In this document: in pieces, positions 31,862-40,675 of the stretch | How the letters are laid out: every line of letters begins with the position of its first letter | Numbering within the stretch: position 1 is the stretch's first letter | Assembly: GCA_051886675.1 (NCBI GenBank) | Contig: JBJEYH010000295.1 | Location: forward strand, 1-46,593 | DNA from: UBA11524 sp051886675 | GTDB taxonomy: Bacteria; Bacillota; Clostridia; Christensenellales; Aristaeellaceae | Length of the DNA: 46,593 nt | Direction: 5' to 3' | The notes under the pieces: model-generated | Database searches by the model: none | The model's input: only the letters and a program-made list of their open reading frames with translations | What the model was told of the DNA's origin: nothing | Position numbers and translations under genes: made by a program

Positions 31862-34216
31862 ATGATGAAGGAAAGAACACTCCGGGTGCTGGAGTTCACG
31901 AAGATCCGGGAGCAGCTGGCGGGCAAGGCGCTGACGGAGCTGGGCGCGGAGCGCTGCCGGGCGCTGGTGCCCTCCTGCGACATGGCGGAGATCGCGCTGT
32001 GGCAGCAGGAAACCGAGGAGGCCGCGGTGATTCTGCAGTACATCGGCGGGCATCCGATGATGGCCTTCCAGGACGTGCGGCCCTTCCTGGCACTGGCGGA
32101 CAAGGGCGCGACGCTGTCGCCCAGAGCCCTGCTGTCCATCGCGGAGCTGCTGCGGGCGTCCCGCACGGCCCGGGACGCGCTGGTCACCGACAGGGACAAC
32201 ACGCCCCTGCTGCGGCAGAAGGCCGAGGGCCTTTGCACCCTGCGGCATCTGGAGCAGGACATCACCGACGCGATTCTCTCCGAGGACGAGATCGCCGACC
32301 GCGCCTCCGCCGAGCTGATGAACATCCGCCGGCATCTGCGGGGGGCCACCGAGCGCATCAAGGAGAAGCTGAACCAGATGGTGCGCAACGCCTCCTTCCA
32401 GAAGTACCTGCAGGATCCCATCATCACCGTGCGCAACGACCGCTACGTTCTGCCGGTGAAGGCGGAGTACCGCGCCAACGTGCCGGGTCTGGTGCATGAC
32501 CAGTCCACGTCGGGGGCGACGCTGTTCATCGAGCCCATGGCGGCGGTGGAAATGGGCAACGAGCTGAAGCAATGGGAGCTGAAGGAGCGGCAGGAGATCG
32601 AGCGGATCCTGGCGGCGCTGTCGGCGGAGGTGGCGCCCTACGCGGGGCAGCTGCGGGAGAGCATCGACCTCATGGCGGAGCTGGACTTCATCTTCGCCAA
32701 GGGGCTGCTGGCCCGGGAGATGTACGCCGTCACGCCGAAACTCAACGGCGAGGGCCGTATCAACATCATCCGCGGACGGCATCCGCTCATCGACCGGGAG
32801 AAGGTCGTGCCCACCAACCTGTGGATGGGCCGTGACTTCACCACCCTGGTGATCACCGGCCCCAACACCGGCGGCAAGACCGTCACCCTCAAGACCGTGG
32901 GTCTGTTCACCCTGATGGCCCAGGCGGGCCTGCAGGTGCCGGCGGACATCGGCACGGAGCTGGCGGTGTTCGAGCAGGTCTTTGCGGACATTGGCGACGA
33001 GCAGTCCATCGAGCAGAGCCTGTCCACCTTCTCCAGCCACATGGTGAACATCGTCAGCATCATGCATGAGGTGACGCCCCATGACCTGGTGCTCTTCGAC
33101 GAGCTGGGCGCGGGCACCGATCCCACCGAGGGCGCGGCGCTGGCCCAGGCGATTCTGACGCGGCTGCTGCACATCCGGGTGCGGACGCTGGCCACCACCC
33201 ATTACAGCGAGCTGAAGGCCTTCGCCCTGTCCACCAAGGGGGTGGAGAACGCCTCGGTGGAGTTCGACGTGGAGACCCTGCGGCCCACCTACCGGCTGTC
33301 CATCGGCGTGCCGGGCAAGTCCAACGCCTTTGAGATCAGCCGCAAGCTGGGCCTGCCGGAGAACCTGATCGACGCGGCGAAGGAGCTGATCTCCGGCGAG
33401 AACATCCGCTTCGAGGATGTGATCGCCAACGCGGAGTATCACCGTCAGGTGGCCGAGCGGGAGCGGGAAATCGCCGCCCAGGCCAGCGCGGAGACCGTGC
33501 GCCTTCGCGACGAGGCGGAAAAGCTGCGCAGGGAGATGGAGGAGAAGCGCGAGACCGTCATGCGCAAGGCCAAGGAGGATGCCCGCCGTCTGATGGAGCA
33601 GACCCGCCGGGAATCCGAGAGCATCCTGGCCGACCTCAAGCGCATGAAGAAGGAAATGAACTCCCCCGACGCCCAGACCAACGCCATCCGCAAGCGCATC
33701 GAGCAGGGGGTGGACAGCCTCTCCGAGGGCCTGACCAAGAAGGTGGACAACACCCTGCCCCCCAAGACCGTCAAGCCCGGCGACCGGGTGGAGATTCTCA
33801 CCCTGGGCCAGCAGGGCACGGTGCTTGCCGCCCCCGACGGCAAGGGCGAGGTGCAGCTGCAGGCGGGCATCATGAAGTTCAAGGCGCATCTGTCGCAGCT
33901 GCGGCTGATCCGGGAGGAGCAGCCCAAACAGAAGGCCACCGTCCACGCCAGCACCGGGGCCATGACCCGTGTGGTGAAGATGGAGTGCGACGTGCGCGGC
34001 ATGACCCTGGACGAGGCCCTCGGCGCCGTGGACCAGTACCTGAACGAGGCGGTGCTGGCGGGCATGGGCGAGGTGTCGATCATCCATGGCAAGGGCACGG
34101 GGGTGCTGCGCAGCGGCATCCAGCAGCACCTGAAGCGGCACATGCTGGTGAAGAGCTACCGCCTGGGCGTGTACGGCGAGGGCGAGGACGGCGTGACCGT
34201 GGTGACGCTGAAGTAA
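31862..34216 (+). CDS. mutS2: Endonuclease/ATPase MutS2
   Basis: MutS-type ATPase of 784 residues that in Firmicutes suppresses recombination or rescues collided ribosomes. It has a helical core with 'ITVRNDRYVLPVKAEYR' and Walker A 'GPNTGGKT' at about residue 333-340. 'STFSSHMVNI', 'LFDELGAGTDPTEGAAL' and 'TTHYSELKAFA' follow, then a long coiled coil from about 520, a KOW-like part 'GDRVEILTLGQQGTV' and a C-terminal Smr nuclease domain with 'DVRGMTLDEAL' and 'IHGKGTGVLR'. The mismatch-reading N-terminal domain of MutS is absent, as expected for MutS2. Start at 31862, or 31865 since ATGATG leaves both possible; the frame upstream belongs to the previous gene's strand context and is not coding. 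Confidence 0.94.
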   Translation: MMKERTLRVLEFTKIREQLAGKALTELGAERCRALVPSCDMAEIALWQQETEEAAVILQYIGGHPMMAFQDVRPFLALADKGATLSPRALLSIAELLRASRTARDALVTDRDNTPLLRQKAEGLCTLRHLEQDITDAILSEDEIADRASAELMNIRRHLRGATERIKEKLNQMVRNASFQKYLQDPIITVRNDRYVLPVKAEYRANVPGLVHDQSTSGATLFIEPMAAVEMGNELKQWELKERQEIERILAALSAEVAPYAGQLRESIDLMAELDFIFAKGLLAREMYAVTPKLNGEGRINIIRGRHPLIDREKVVPTNLWMGRDFTTLVITGPNTGGKTVTLKTVGLFTLMAQAGLQVPADIGTELAVFEQVFADIGDEQSIEQSLSTFSSHMVNIVSIMHEVTPHDLVLFDELGAGTDPTEGAALAQAILTRLLHIRVRTLATTHYSELKAFALSTKGVENASVEFDVETLRPTYRLSIGVPGKSNAFEISRKLGLPENLIDAAKELISGENIRFEDVIANAEYHRQVAEREREIAAQASAETVRLRDEAEKLRREMEEKRETVMRKAKEDARRLMEQTRRESESILADLKRMKKEMNSPDAQTNAIRKRIEQGVDSLSEGLTKKVDNTLPPKTVKPGDRVEILTLGQQGTVLAAPDGKGEVQLQAGIMKFKAHLSQLRLIREEQPKQKATVHASTGAMTRVVKMECDVRGMTLDEALGAVDQYLNEAVLAGMGEVSIIHGKGTGVLRSGIQQHLKRHMLVKSYRLGVYGEGEDGVTVVTLK

Positions 34217-34395
34217 TACCATGCGCCAATTCATCTGCCGCATCTCCTCGCGCCTGATCCATGCGGGCGTCCGGTCATTCCACGCAACGTGGCGCTGCTG
34301 CGCATCGTTTCATTCCCGTTGGCCGGAATGAAAAAATTCGCATCGCATTCTGTGCCATTTTTTACTGGAGAATAGGATAAGGAGGCGATGCAGCC

Positions 34396-34863
34396 ATGGC
34401 CCGCGCGCCCTTTCAGGTGCTGGTGATTCCCTTTGACGATACGGCGGAGCTGCGGGTGGCCGTGCTGCACCGCGCGGACATGGACGCATGGCAGTTTGTG
34501 GCGGGCGGCGGCGAGGAGGGCGAAACGCCCCTTCAGGCGGCCCTGCGGGAGGCCCGGGAGGAGATCGGCCCGGGCGGGACGCTCTGTCCGCTGGACAGCT
34601 GCTGCAGCGTGCCGGCGTCCATCATCCGCCCGGACAGGCGCAGCCACTGGCCGGCGCGGACGCTGGTGATCCCGGAATACGCCTTCGCCCTGCGGGTGCG
34701 GGCGGGGGCGCTGACGCTGTCCCGGGAGCACAGGGCGGCGGCGTGGCTTTCGCCGGAGGAGGCGGCGCGCCGCCTGCGCTACGACAGCAACCGCACAGCC
34801 CTGGAGGAGCTGACCGAGCGGCTCCGGCGGGGCTGGCTGGAGCGCGCGCAGGACATTCCCTGA
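34396..34863 (+). CDS. NUDIX hydrolase
   Basis: Pyrophosphohydrolase of 155 residues acting on a nucleoside diphosphate linked to another moiety. The Nudix box 'GGGEEGETPLQAALREAREEIG' (about residues 37-58, GX5EX7REUXEEXGU) is complete. The late 'EHRAAAWLSPEEAARRL' resembles dihydroneopterin triphosphate pyrophosphatase-like members, so a folate link is possible but not shown. AAGGAGG at 34379-34385 supports the start. The 179-base gap before it contains a 9-bp stem (34308-34316 with 34325-34333) without a T run on the right side; no clear promoter was found. Confidence 0.87.
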   Translation: MARAPFQVLVIPFDDTAELRVAVLHRADMDAWQFVAGGGEEGETPLQAALREAREEIGPGGTLCPLDSCCSVPASIIRPDRRSHWPARTLVIPEYAFALRVRAGALTLSREHRAAAWLSPEEAARRLRYDSNRTALEELTERLRRGWLERAQDIP

Positions 34864-34997
34864 AACGCTGCGGGCAGGAAAACGCCCGCGGCGCGGAGAA
34901 TTCACGCAAGAGGGCGGGAGGCTGTCCCGCGAAGAAAATGACGCCGGCGGACGCCGAATGCGCTGCCGGGCCTACGGATGCGGAGGTGCTGAGGATT

Positions 34998-35690
34998 ATG
35001 AAGGACAAGCCCTATATTCTTCTGGTGGACGACGACCCCAACATCAGCCGCCTGGTGCAGCTGTATCTGGAAAAGGAAGGCTTTGAGGTCAGGACGGCGG
35101 ACCGGGGCGACGACGCTCTGTCCGAGTTCCGCAAGCTGCCGCCGGATCTGATGCTGCTGGACGTGATGCTTCCCGGCATGGACGGCTGGCAGGTGCTCAA
35201 GGCCATCCGCAAGAGCAGCACGATTCCCATCATCATGCTCACGGCCAAGGACGAGACCTTCGACAAGGTGCTGGGGCTGGAGCTGGGGGCGGATGACTAC
35301 ATCACCAAGCCCTTCGACACCAAGGAGCTGGTAGCCCGGGTGAAGGCGGTGCTGCGGCGCACCCAGGGCGCGGAGGAGGAGAAGCAGGAAGGCCTGTCCT
35401 TCCCGGGGCTGACGGTGAGCCTGGCCCAGTACGAGGTGCATTACGAGGGCCGCAAGGTGGACATGCCCCCCAAGGAGCTGGAGGTGCTGTACTTCCTGGC
35501 GAGCCATCAGAACCAGGTGTTCACCCGGGAGCAGCTGCTGGAGCAGGTGTGGGGGTTCGACTTTTTCGGCGACAGCCGCACGGTGGACGTGCATATCAAG
35601 CGCCTGCGGGAAAAGCTCCAGGACAGCGAGAAGTACGGTTGGTGCATCAGAACGGTGTGGGGCGTCGGGTACAAGTTTGAGATGAAGTGA
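34998..35690 (+). CDS. OmpR/PhoB-family response regulator
   Basis: DNA-binding regulator of a two-component system, 230 residues. Receiver domain with acidic pocket 'DDD' (11-13), phospho-acceptor D55 in 'LMLLDVMLPG', conserved Thr in 'IMLTAKDE' and Lys in 'YITKPFD'. Winged-helix output domain with 'PPKELEVLYFLASHQNQVFTREQLL' and 'SRTVDVHIKRLREKL'. The ATG at 34998 is chosen for GGAGGTG at 34982-34988 and because homology starts there. It precedes the sensor kinase by 25 bases. The stimulus is unknown. Confidence 0.94.
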   Translation: MKDKPYILLVDDDPNISRLVQLYLEKEGFEVRTADRGDDALSEFRKLPPDLMLLDVMLPGMDGWQVLKAIRKSSTIPIIMLTAKDETFDKVLGLELGADDYITKPFDTKELVARVKAVLRRTQGAEEEKQEGLSFPGLTVSLAQYEVHYEGRKVDMPPKELEVLYFLASHQNQVFTREQLLEQVWGFDFFGDSRTVDVHIKRLREKLQDSEKYGWCIRTVWGVGYKFEMK

Positions 35691-35715
35691 CGGCGGAAGC
35701 CGGGGTGGATAAGGC

Positions 35716-37161
35716 ATGTTCAAGCGAATCATGGCGGTGGTCATGGGCGTGATCCTGACGGTGACGGTCTGCGCGACGGGGCTGTGCTGGGTGACGCTGC
35801 GCAACCAGCAGATTACCGCCCGCCTGGAGGATCTGACCAGGGAGGCCCGGGAGATCGCCTTCCTGGCCTCGGAGAACAAGACCTCGGCGCTGGGCATGAT
35901 CCTCACCGGGGAAACGGGGCTGAGCCCCTACCTGGCCTGGAAGGCCGAGCAGGTGTATGAGGAATACGGCGCCTACATTCTGGTGGTGGACAGGCGGGGC
36001 CGTATCATGGACAACATGAACCTGACCACCGCCTCCGACCCGGACTTTGCCGCGTCGCTCAACGGGCAGGAGATTTCCCAGGCGCTGGTGAAGGTGCTGG
36101 CGGGGGAGGAAATCTCCCTGAAGGCCATGGTGGATGGCAATCCCATGTTTACGGTGGGCGTGCCCTTTGTGCAGAACGACATGGTGCTGGGGGCGGTGCT
36201 GATCCAGACCCCGGCGCAGGTGATCGAGGGCGGCGCGGGACAGCTGGTGACACAGGTGGCGCTGGTGTCGCTGCTGGCCATGGCGCTGGCGGCGGTGGGC
36301 CTGTTCGCCTATGTGCGGCGGACCATGCGCCCCCTCAACGAGCTGACCCGGGCCTCCCGGGCCATGGCGGGCGGGGACTTCAACGTGCGGGTGCATCCGG
36401 ACCGGGCCACGCCGGAGATCACCGCCCTGTCCGAGGCCTTCAACACCATGGCGGACAAGCTCAGCGAGGTGGAGAGCAGCCGCCGGGAATTCGTGGCCAA
36501 CGTCAGCCATGAGCTGCGCAGCCCCATCACCTCCATCAGCGGCTTTGTCCACGGCATGGAGGACGGTACCATCCCGGTGGAGGAGCATCCCCGCTACCTG
36601 GCCCTGGTGGGGGACGAAACCCGCCGCCTGTCCAAGCTGATCGGGGATCTGCTGGCGCTCTCCCGCCTGGAGCGGGACGACGCCGCCCTTGACTGCAGCG
36701 ACTTCGACATGAACGAGATGCTGCGCCGGGCGATCATCCGCCGCATCGGCGATCTGGAGGGCAAGCATATGGAGGTCACCTGCGACTTCCGCCTGGAGCC
36801 CTGCATGGTGCACGCCGACAGCGACCGGATCGAGCAGGTGGTGGTGAACCTGCTGGACAACGCCATCAAATTCACCCCCGAGGGTGGGCGGATCGTCCTG
36901 ACCACGGAGGCGGACAGGAAGCTGTGCACCGTGACCATTCAGGACAACGGCGCGGGCATCCTGCCCGAGGATCGGCCGAAGGTGTTCGACCGCTTCTTCA
37001 CGGCGGACAGGGCGCATACGGCGGGCAAGGGCACGGGGCTGGGGCTGTCCATCTGCCAGAGAATCCTGGAGATGCACGGTCAGCGCATCTGGCTCGGAGA
37101 CACGCAGGAGGGCGCAGCCTTCTCCTTCACGCTGGAAAAGGCCGAGCGCGATCAAGCATAA
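35716..37161 (+). CDS. Membrane sensor histidine kinase
   Basis: Partner kinase of the upstream regulator, 481 residues. First membrane segment at about 5-25, an extracellular sensor part of about 150 residues without a recognised ligand fold, second segment at about 177-200, and HAMP ('MRPLNELTRASRAMAGGDFNVRV'). HisKA follows with phospho-acceptor H265 in 'VSHELRSPI', then HATPase_c with 'NLLDNAIKFTPEGG' (N box), 'DNGAGI' (G1) and 'KGTGLGLSI' (G2). All catalytic elements are intact. Its layout resembles WalK/PhoR-like kinases but without a PAS domain. Confidence 0.94.
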   Translation: MFKRIMAVVMGVILTVTVCATGLCWVTLRNQQITARLEDLTREAREIAFLASENKTSALGMILTGETGLSPYLAWKAEQVYEEYGAYILVVDRRGRIMDNMNLTTASDPDFAASLNGQEISQALVKVLAGEEISLKAMVDGNPMFTVGVPFVQNDMVLGAVLIQTPAQVIEGGAGQLVTQVALVSLLAMALAAVGLFAYVRRTMRPLNELTRASRAMAGGDFNVRVHPDRATPEITALSEAFNTMADKLSEVESSRREFVANVSHELRSPITSISGFVHGMEDGTIPVEEHPRYLALVGDETRRLSKLIGDLLALSRLERDDAALDCSDFDMNEMLRRAIIRRIGDLEGKHMEVTCDFRLEPCMVHADSDRIEQVVVNLLDNAIKFTPEGGRIVLTTEADRKLCTVTIQDNGAGILPEDRPKVFDRFFTADRAHTAGKGTGLGLSICQRILEMHGQRIWLGDTQEGAAFSFTLEKAERDQA

Positions 37162-37176
37162 ATGGAGGGACAGAGG

Positions 37177-37458
37177 ATGAGGGAGCTGCAGGACGTCCGG
37201 GCGGAGCTGGACGGAGTGGACAGGGAGCTGGTGAGGCTCTTTGAGCGGCGGATGGCGCTGAGCCGGGAGGTGGCCCGCTACAAGCTGGCCCATGGCCTGC
37301 CGGTGCTGGATACGGCACGGGAAACGCAGGTGCTGGATTCCCGGGCGGCCATGCTGGACGACCCTGCCCTTGAGGAGAATGTGCGCGCGCTGTTTGCCTG
37401 CATCATGGCGCTGAGCCGGAGCGAGCAGGAGCGCCTGCTGAAGGAGGCGGGCGTATGA
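37177..37458 (+). CDS. Chorismate mutase (AroQ class)
   Basis: Converts chorismate to prephenate on the way to phenylalanine and tyrosine. The 93-residue, all-helical, stand-alone domain reads 'LQDVRAELDGVDRELVRLFERRMALSREVARYK', with the arginine and lysine positions typical of AroQ. The ATG at 37177 is preferred over 37162 because GGAGGG (37164-37169) is well placed; the earlier ATG directly follows the kinase stop. It overlaps the shikimate kinase gene by four bases, so the two aromatic amino acid genes are coupled. The rest of the shikimate pathway is not in the window. Confidence 0.88.
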   Translation: MRELQDVRAELDGVDRELVRLFERRMALSREVARYKLAHGLPVLDTARETQVLDSRAAMLDDPALEENVRALFACIMALSRSEQERLLKEAGV

Positions 37459-37970
37459 TCGACCGGCATATTTTCATCATCGGCATGCCGGGCAGCGGCA
37501 AGAGCAGCCTGGGCCGCAGGGTGGCGGCGAATCTGCGCGTCCCCTATGTGGACATGGATCAGCGGATCACCCAGGGGCTGGGGGGCACGGTGTCCGAGAT
37601 TTTCGAGCAGTACGGCGAGCAGGCCTTCCGCACGGCGGAGACCAATCTGCTCATTCAGCTGACGCGGGAGACGCCGTCCATCGTGTCCACGGGGGGCGGC
37701 ACCATCATGCGGGACATCAACCGGGCCATCATGCGCAATCACGGGGTGATTGTGCTCATTGACAGGCCTTTGGAGGACATCATGTCCGACATCAAGCTGG
37801 ATCGCCGGCCGCTGCTGGCCAAGAAGGGCCTGGGCGAGGTGGAACGGCTGTACCACGAGCGCATCGACATTTACCGCGCCGCCGCCGACGCCGTGCTGGA
37901 CAACAGTCACGGCTATTACGCGGGCCTGAGCGGCCTGGAGAAGCTGATCCGCACCCTGTTCAGCATCTGA
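37455..37970 (+). CDS. aroK: Shikimate kinase
   Basis: Phosphorylates shikimate at the 3-hydroxyl in chorismate synthesis. 171 residues: P-loop 'GMPGSGKSS' (10-18), shikimate-binding 'DMDQRI' (33-38), 'GEQAFRTAE' (54-62, with the conserved FR..E), 'STGGG' (78-82) and the lid arginines in 'LDRRPLL'. Complete and of usual length. Overlaps chorismate mutase (ATGA). A repeat region with several hairpins follows 3 bases after its stop and may end the transcript. Confidence 0.93.
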   Translation: MIDRHIFIIGMPGSGKSSLGRRVAANLRVPYVDMDQRITQGLGGTVSEIFEQYGEQAFRTAETNLLIQLTRETPSIVSTGGGTIMRDINRAIMRNHGVIVLIDRPLEDIMSDIKLDRRPLLAKKGLGEVERLYHERIDIYRAAADAVLDNSHGYYAGLSGLEKLIRTLFSI

Positions 37971-37973
37971 CAA

Positions 37974-38359
37974 GGGAACGCGCAGCGGAAAAGGGTCAAG
38001 GGGTGAAACCCCTTGCGCGGGTGCAGGGGCGGCGCAAGCCCCTGCGCGGGTCCGGGCGGCAGCCCGGCGCAACAGAAAAAAGGGAACCAGAAGAAGCGTG
38101 AGTTTCCAAGCAGGCGACGCAGTTCGCCCGCGCCGGAAACGGCAGGCTGAATCCCCTCCAGGGGAACGCGCAGCGGAAAAGGGTCAAGGGGTGAAACCCC
38201 TTGCGCGGGTGCAGGGNNNNNNNNNNNNNNNNNNNNNNNNNNNNNNNNNNNNNNNNNNNNNNNNNNNNNNNNNNNNNNNNNNNNNNNNNNNNNNNNNNNN
38301 NNNNNNNNNNNNNNNNGCGGCGCAAGCTCCTGCGCAGGTCCGGGCGGCAGCCCGGCGCA
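37974..38359 (+). repeat. Tandem palindromic repeat, 188-bp period, between aroK and the MATE gene
   Basis: The segment starting GGGAACGCGCAG at 37974 recurs at 38162, giving a period of 188 bp. Each unit holds three hairpins in series; in copy one they are 37997-38004 with 38008-38015, 38023-38030 with 38038-38045, and 38052-38057 with 38062-38067. The part after the gap is the hairpin end of a further copy with two substitutions. No coding sequence is credible in 37971-38452. I recall similar interspersed palindromic elements in high-GC gut Clostridia, so this may be a multicopy REP-like family. Confidence 0.8.
38217..38316. other. Assembly gap (100 N) inside the 188-bp repeat
   Basis: Exactly 100 N. 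The left flank ends in ...GTGCAGGG and the right flank begins GCGGCGCAAG. In copy one (38022-38040) these two are directly joined, so the true missing length is probably zero or a multiple of 188. Confidence 0.9.
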
Positions 38360-38452
38360 GCGCCGCGCCCCGGAAGCAAGGAAGCAGCCTCCGTTTCCGC
38401 CGCGCAACGGAACAACCGCACTGACAAGCATGAAAGGGATCGCCATACACCC

Positions 38453-39826
38453 ATGAACAGGCAAGTATTCCACTGGGACAGGGCCTTCACGCGGAAGGTC
38501 CTGATGGTCGCGCTGCCCATTGTGGTGCAGAACCTGGTCAGCGCATCGCTGCACATTATCGACGGGGTGATGATCGGCCGGCTGGGGGACGCGCCCTATG
38601 CCGCCGTCACCCAGGCCAACCGGTATACCTTTGTGTTCCAGCTGTTTCTCTTCGGCGCGGGCTCGGGCTGCGGCATTTTCTTCAGCCAGTACTGGGGCAA
38701 GCGGGACGTGCAGGCCATGCGGCGGGTCATGGGCCTGTGCCTGCGCTTCGCGCTGCTGCTGGCGGCATTGTTCGCGGGCATGGCGGTGTTCGCCACGGAG
38801 ACGGTGGTGGGCCTGTTCCTGCCCCGGGGCGACAGCTTCAACGACGCGGTGCGCTACCTGCGCATCGTGGCGCCGGGGTATCTGTTCGCCGCGGTGGACA
38901 TCGCCTTTGCCAGCTGCCTGAAATCCGCCGAGAAAACCAACATCCCCATGCTGGCGGGCGTCACCTCCATCGTGCTGAACACGCTGCTGAACTACCTGCT
39001 GATCTACGGCAAGTGCGGCCTGCCCGCCCTGGGCGTGGAGGGCGCGGCGCTGGCGACGGTGATTTCCGGCGGCGTGGCCATGCTCATTGACGTGGCCGCC
39101 TCCTACGGGCTGAAGCTGCCCTCCGCCGCGCGGCTGCGGGACATGAAGCTCCCCGACAGGGCCTACCTGAAGCGATTTGTGCTGCTGGTGGCGCCGGTGG
39201 TGGCCAACGAGGGCCTGTGGAGCATGGGCATGTCCATGTACAACGTGTTCTACGGCCGGCTGGGCGACGCGTCGGTGGCGGCGGTGGGCATCGCGGGTAC
39301 GGTGGATCAGCTGGTGCAGGTGCTGGTCTACGGCGTGATGAATGCCACAGCCATCCTGGTGGGCGGACATCTGGGCGCGGGCGATCGTCAGGGCGCGTGG
39401 CTGACGGCCAGGCGCATGATGGCGGCCAGTCAGGTGATCGGCCTGCTCATGGGCGTGGTTCAGCTGACCAGCAGAAACGCTCTGCTGAGCATCTTCAACG
39501 TGAGCCAGGAGGCCCGCAGCCTGGCCAGCATCATCCTGCTGATCGGCTCGTTCACCATCTGGCTGAGAGCGTTCAACTCCGTCAACGTGGTGGGCATCCT
39601 GCGCGCCGGCGGGGATACGGTGTTCTCCATGCTGCTGGATACCTCCGCGCTGTGGCTGGTGGGCGTGCCGCTGGTGGGCATCGCGGCGCTGGTGTGGAAG
39701 CTGCCGGTGTGGCAGGTGTACATCTTCACCATCACCGAGGAGGCCATCAAGGCGGTGATCGGCCTGTGGCGGTTCCGCTCGGGCAAGTGGGTGAACGTGC
39801 TGACGGAGCGGGAATGCAATACCTGA
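38453..39826 (+). CDS. MATE-family efflux transporter
   Basis: Cation-coupled multidrug or metabolite exporter, 457 residues, with about twelve hydrophobic segments in two related halves. Family features are the N-terminal 'LMVALPIVVQNLVSASLHIIDGVMIGRLG', 'FVFQLFLFGAGSGCGIFFSQYWGKRD' and, in the second half, 'NEGLWSMGMSMYNVFYGRLG' with 'GGHLGAGDR'. The ATG at 38453 overlaps the stop of an eight-codon upstream reading frame (see rejected list). AAAGGGAT at 38433 is the only nearby purine-rich site and is rather far. The gene is followed 15 bases later by the amino-acid kinase gene, so the two may share a transcript. Substrate unknown. Confidence 0.92.
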   Translation: MNRQVFHWDRAFTRKVLMVALPIVVQNLVSASLHIIDGVMIGRLGDAPYAAVTQANRYTFVFQLFLFGAGSGCGIFFSQYWGKRDVQAMRRVMGLCLRFALLLAALFAGMAVFATETVVGLFLPRGDSFNDAVRYLRIVAPGYLFAAVDIAFASCLKSAEKTNIPMLAGVTSIVLNTLLNYLLIYGKCGLPALGVEGAALATVISGGVAMLIDVAASYGLKLPSAARLRDMKLPDRAYLKRFVLLVAPVVANEGLWSMGMSMYNVFYGRLGDASVAAVGIAGTVDQLVQVLVYGVMNATAILVGGHLGAGDRQGAWLTARRMMAASQVIGLLMGVVQLTSRNALLSIFNVSQEARSLASIILLIGSFTIWLRAFNSVNVVGILRAGGDTVFSMLLDTSALWLVGVPLVGIAALVWKLPVWQVYIFTITEEAIKAVIGLWRFRSGKWVNVLTERECNT

Positions 39827-39841
39827 CGGGAGGCCGCGCAT

Positions 39842-40675
39842 ATGGCTGTGGATTATGAATTCGACCTGGTGGGCAAAATCGGCTCCATGGCGCTGATCCG
39901 CCGGGAGGACAGGGATATCGACTACAACATCTTCTCCCGCCTGGGGAGCGAGCTGAAGCCCGGCATGATCTGGGTGACCTCCGGCGCCACGGAGATCGGC
40001 CGCCTGGACTACATCAAGCGCACCGGCTGCGAGCTGTCCGGCGATCCCGAGCAGGACAAGGCCGATTACGCCGCCCAGGGCCAGAGCATCCTCATGCAGA
40101 ACTACCGGCAGTTCATCCGCCCGGAATACGGCGTGCGGCAGCTGCTGGTGGAGCATACCCACTTCAACGACCTGGAGAAGCGGGAGCATATCCGCCGTCT
40201 GCTGATCCGGGCCGCCCGGCAGAAGACCATCCCCATCGTCAACTACAACGATCCCGTCTGCGACGAGGAGAACCGCAAGATGGAGCTGGCCTCCCGCCGG
40301 GAGCGGGGCGACCTGGCCTACGAGTGCGTGGACAACGACGAGACCGCCGCGGTCATCGCGGGGCTGGTGCACGCCAGAACCCTGGTGCTGATGACCTCCA
40401 CCGAGGGCATCTACCAGAACCCTGCCGATCCCGCCACCCTGGTGCGGGACGTCACCGGCAGAACCATCGGGGAGGTGGAGACCGCCGTGCGCAAGCTGCA
40501 GGCCAACTGCGTGGGCGCCAGCCGCGCCGGGGCCAACGGCGCCCGGGCCAAGCTGGAGTACGCGCTGCAGTCGGTCAGGGGCGGCACGACGGTGATCATC
40601 GGCCATGCCCGTCACCGGCTCAGCGATCTGGTGGAGGGCCGGGTGGCCTGCACAAGGATCGGGGTGGACAAGTGA
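39842..40675 (+). CDS. Amino-acid kinase family protein resembling glutamate 5-kinase but without PUA domain
   Basis: A 277-residue kinase of the carbamate/glutamate/UMP kinase fold. It parallels ProB block by block: 'VTSGATEIG' for VSSGAV, 'AAQGQSILMQNY' for AAVGQ..LMQ.Y, 'VNYNDPVCDEE' for NENDTV..DE, 'VDNDETAAVIAG' for GDND.LSA.VA, 'LMTSTEGIY' for LLTDVDGLY, and 'ANGARAKLEYA' for GGM.TK..AA. It ends where ProB catalytic domains end, with no PUA domain. The N-terminal 'LVGKIGSMA' differs from the usual KxGSS. No proA or proC is nearby; its neighbours are a MATE exporter and a serine hydrolase, whose start codon overlaps its stop. Phosphorylation of an acidic amino acid or related metabolite is likely, but proline synthesis is not established. 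Confidence 0.78.
   Translation: MAVDYEFDLVGKIGSMALIRREDRDIDYNIFSRLGSELKPGMIWVTSGATEIGRLDYIKRTGCELSGDPEQDKADYAAQGQSILMQNYRQFIRPEYGVRQLLVEHTHFNDLEKREHIRRLLIRAARQKTIPIVNYNDPVCDEENRKMELASRRERGDLAYECVDNDETAAVIAGLVHARTLVLMTSTEGIYQNPADPATLVRDVTGRTIGEVETAVRKLQANCVGASRAGANGARAKLEYALQSVRGGTTVIIGHARHRLSDLVEGRVACTRIGVDK

Noticed and set aside
34221..34331. 36-codon open frame between mutS2 and the NUDIX gene
   Set aside because: No ribosome binding site, no recognisable features; probably accidental.
34308..34333. 9-bp stem between mutS2 and the NUDIX gene as terminator
   Set aside because: It is followed by A residues, not T, on the plus strand, and the flanking genes are on the same strand. Left as an unassigned hairpin.
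34864..34997. Terminator between the NUDIX and response-regulator genes (stem 34870-34875 with 34884-34889)
   Set aside because: Short stem without a T run; insufficient to call.
37974..38359. CRISPR array
   Set aside because: Only two visible units of 188 bp with near-identical content and no alternating short repeats and unique spacers.
38430..38456. Eight-codon reading frame (MKGIAIHP) whose stop overlaps the MATE start codon as ATGA
   Set aside because: Could be a leader peptide that couples translation, but it has no ribosome binding site of its own and such an overlap is likely by chance.
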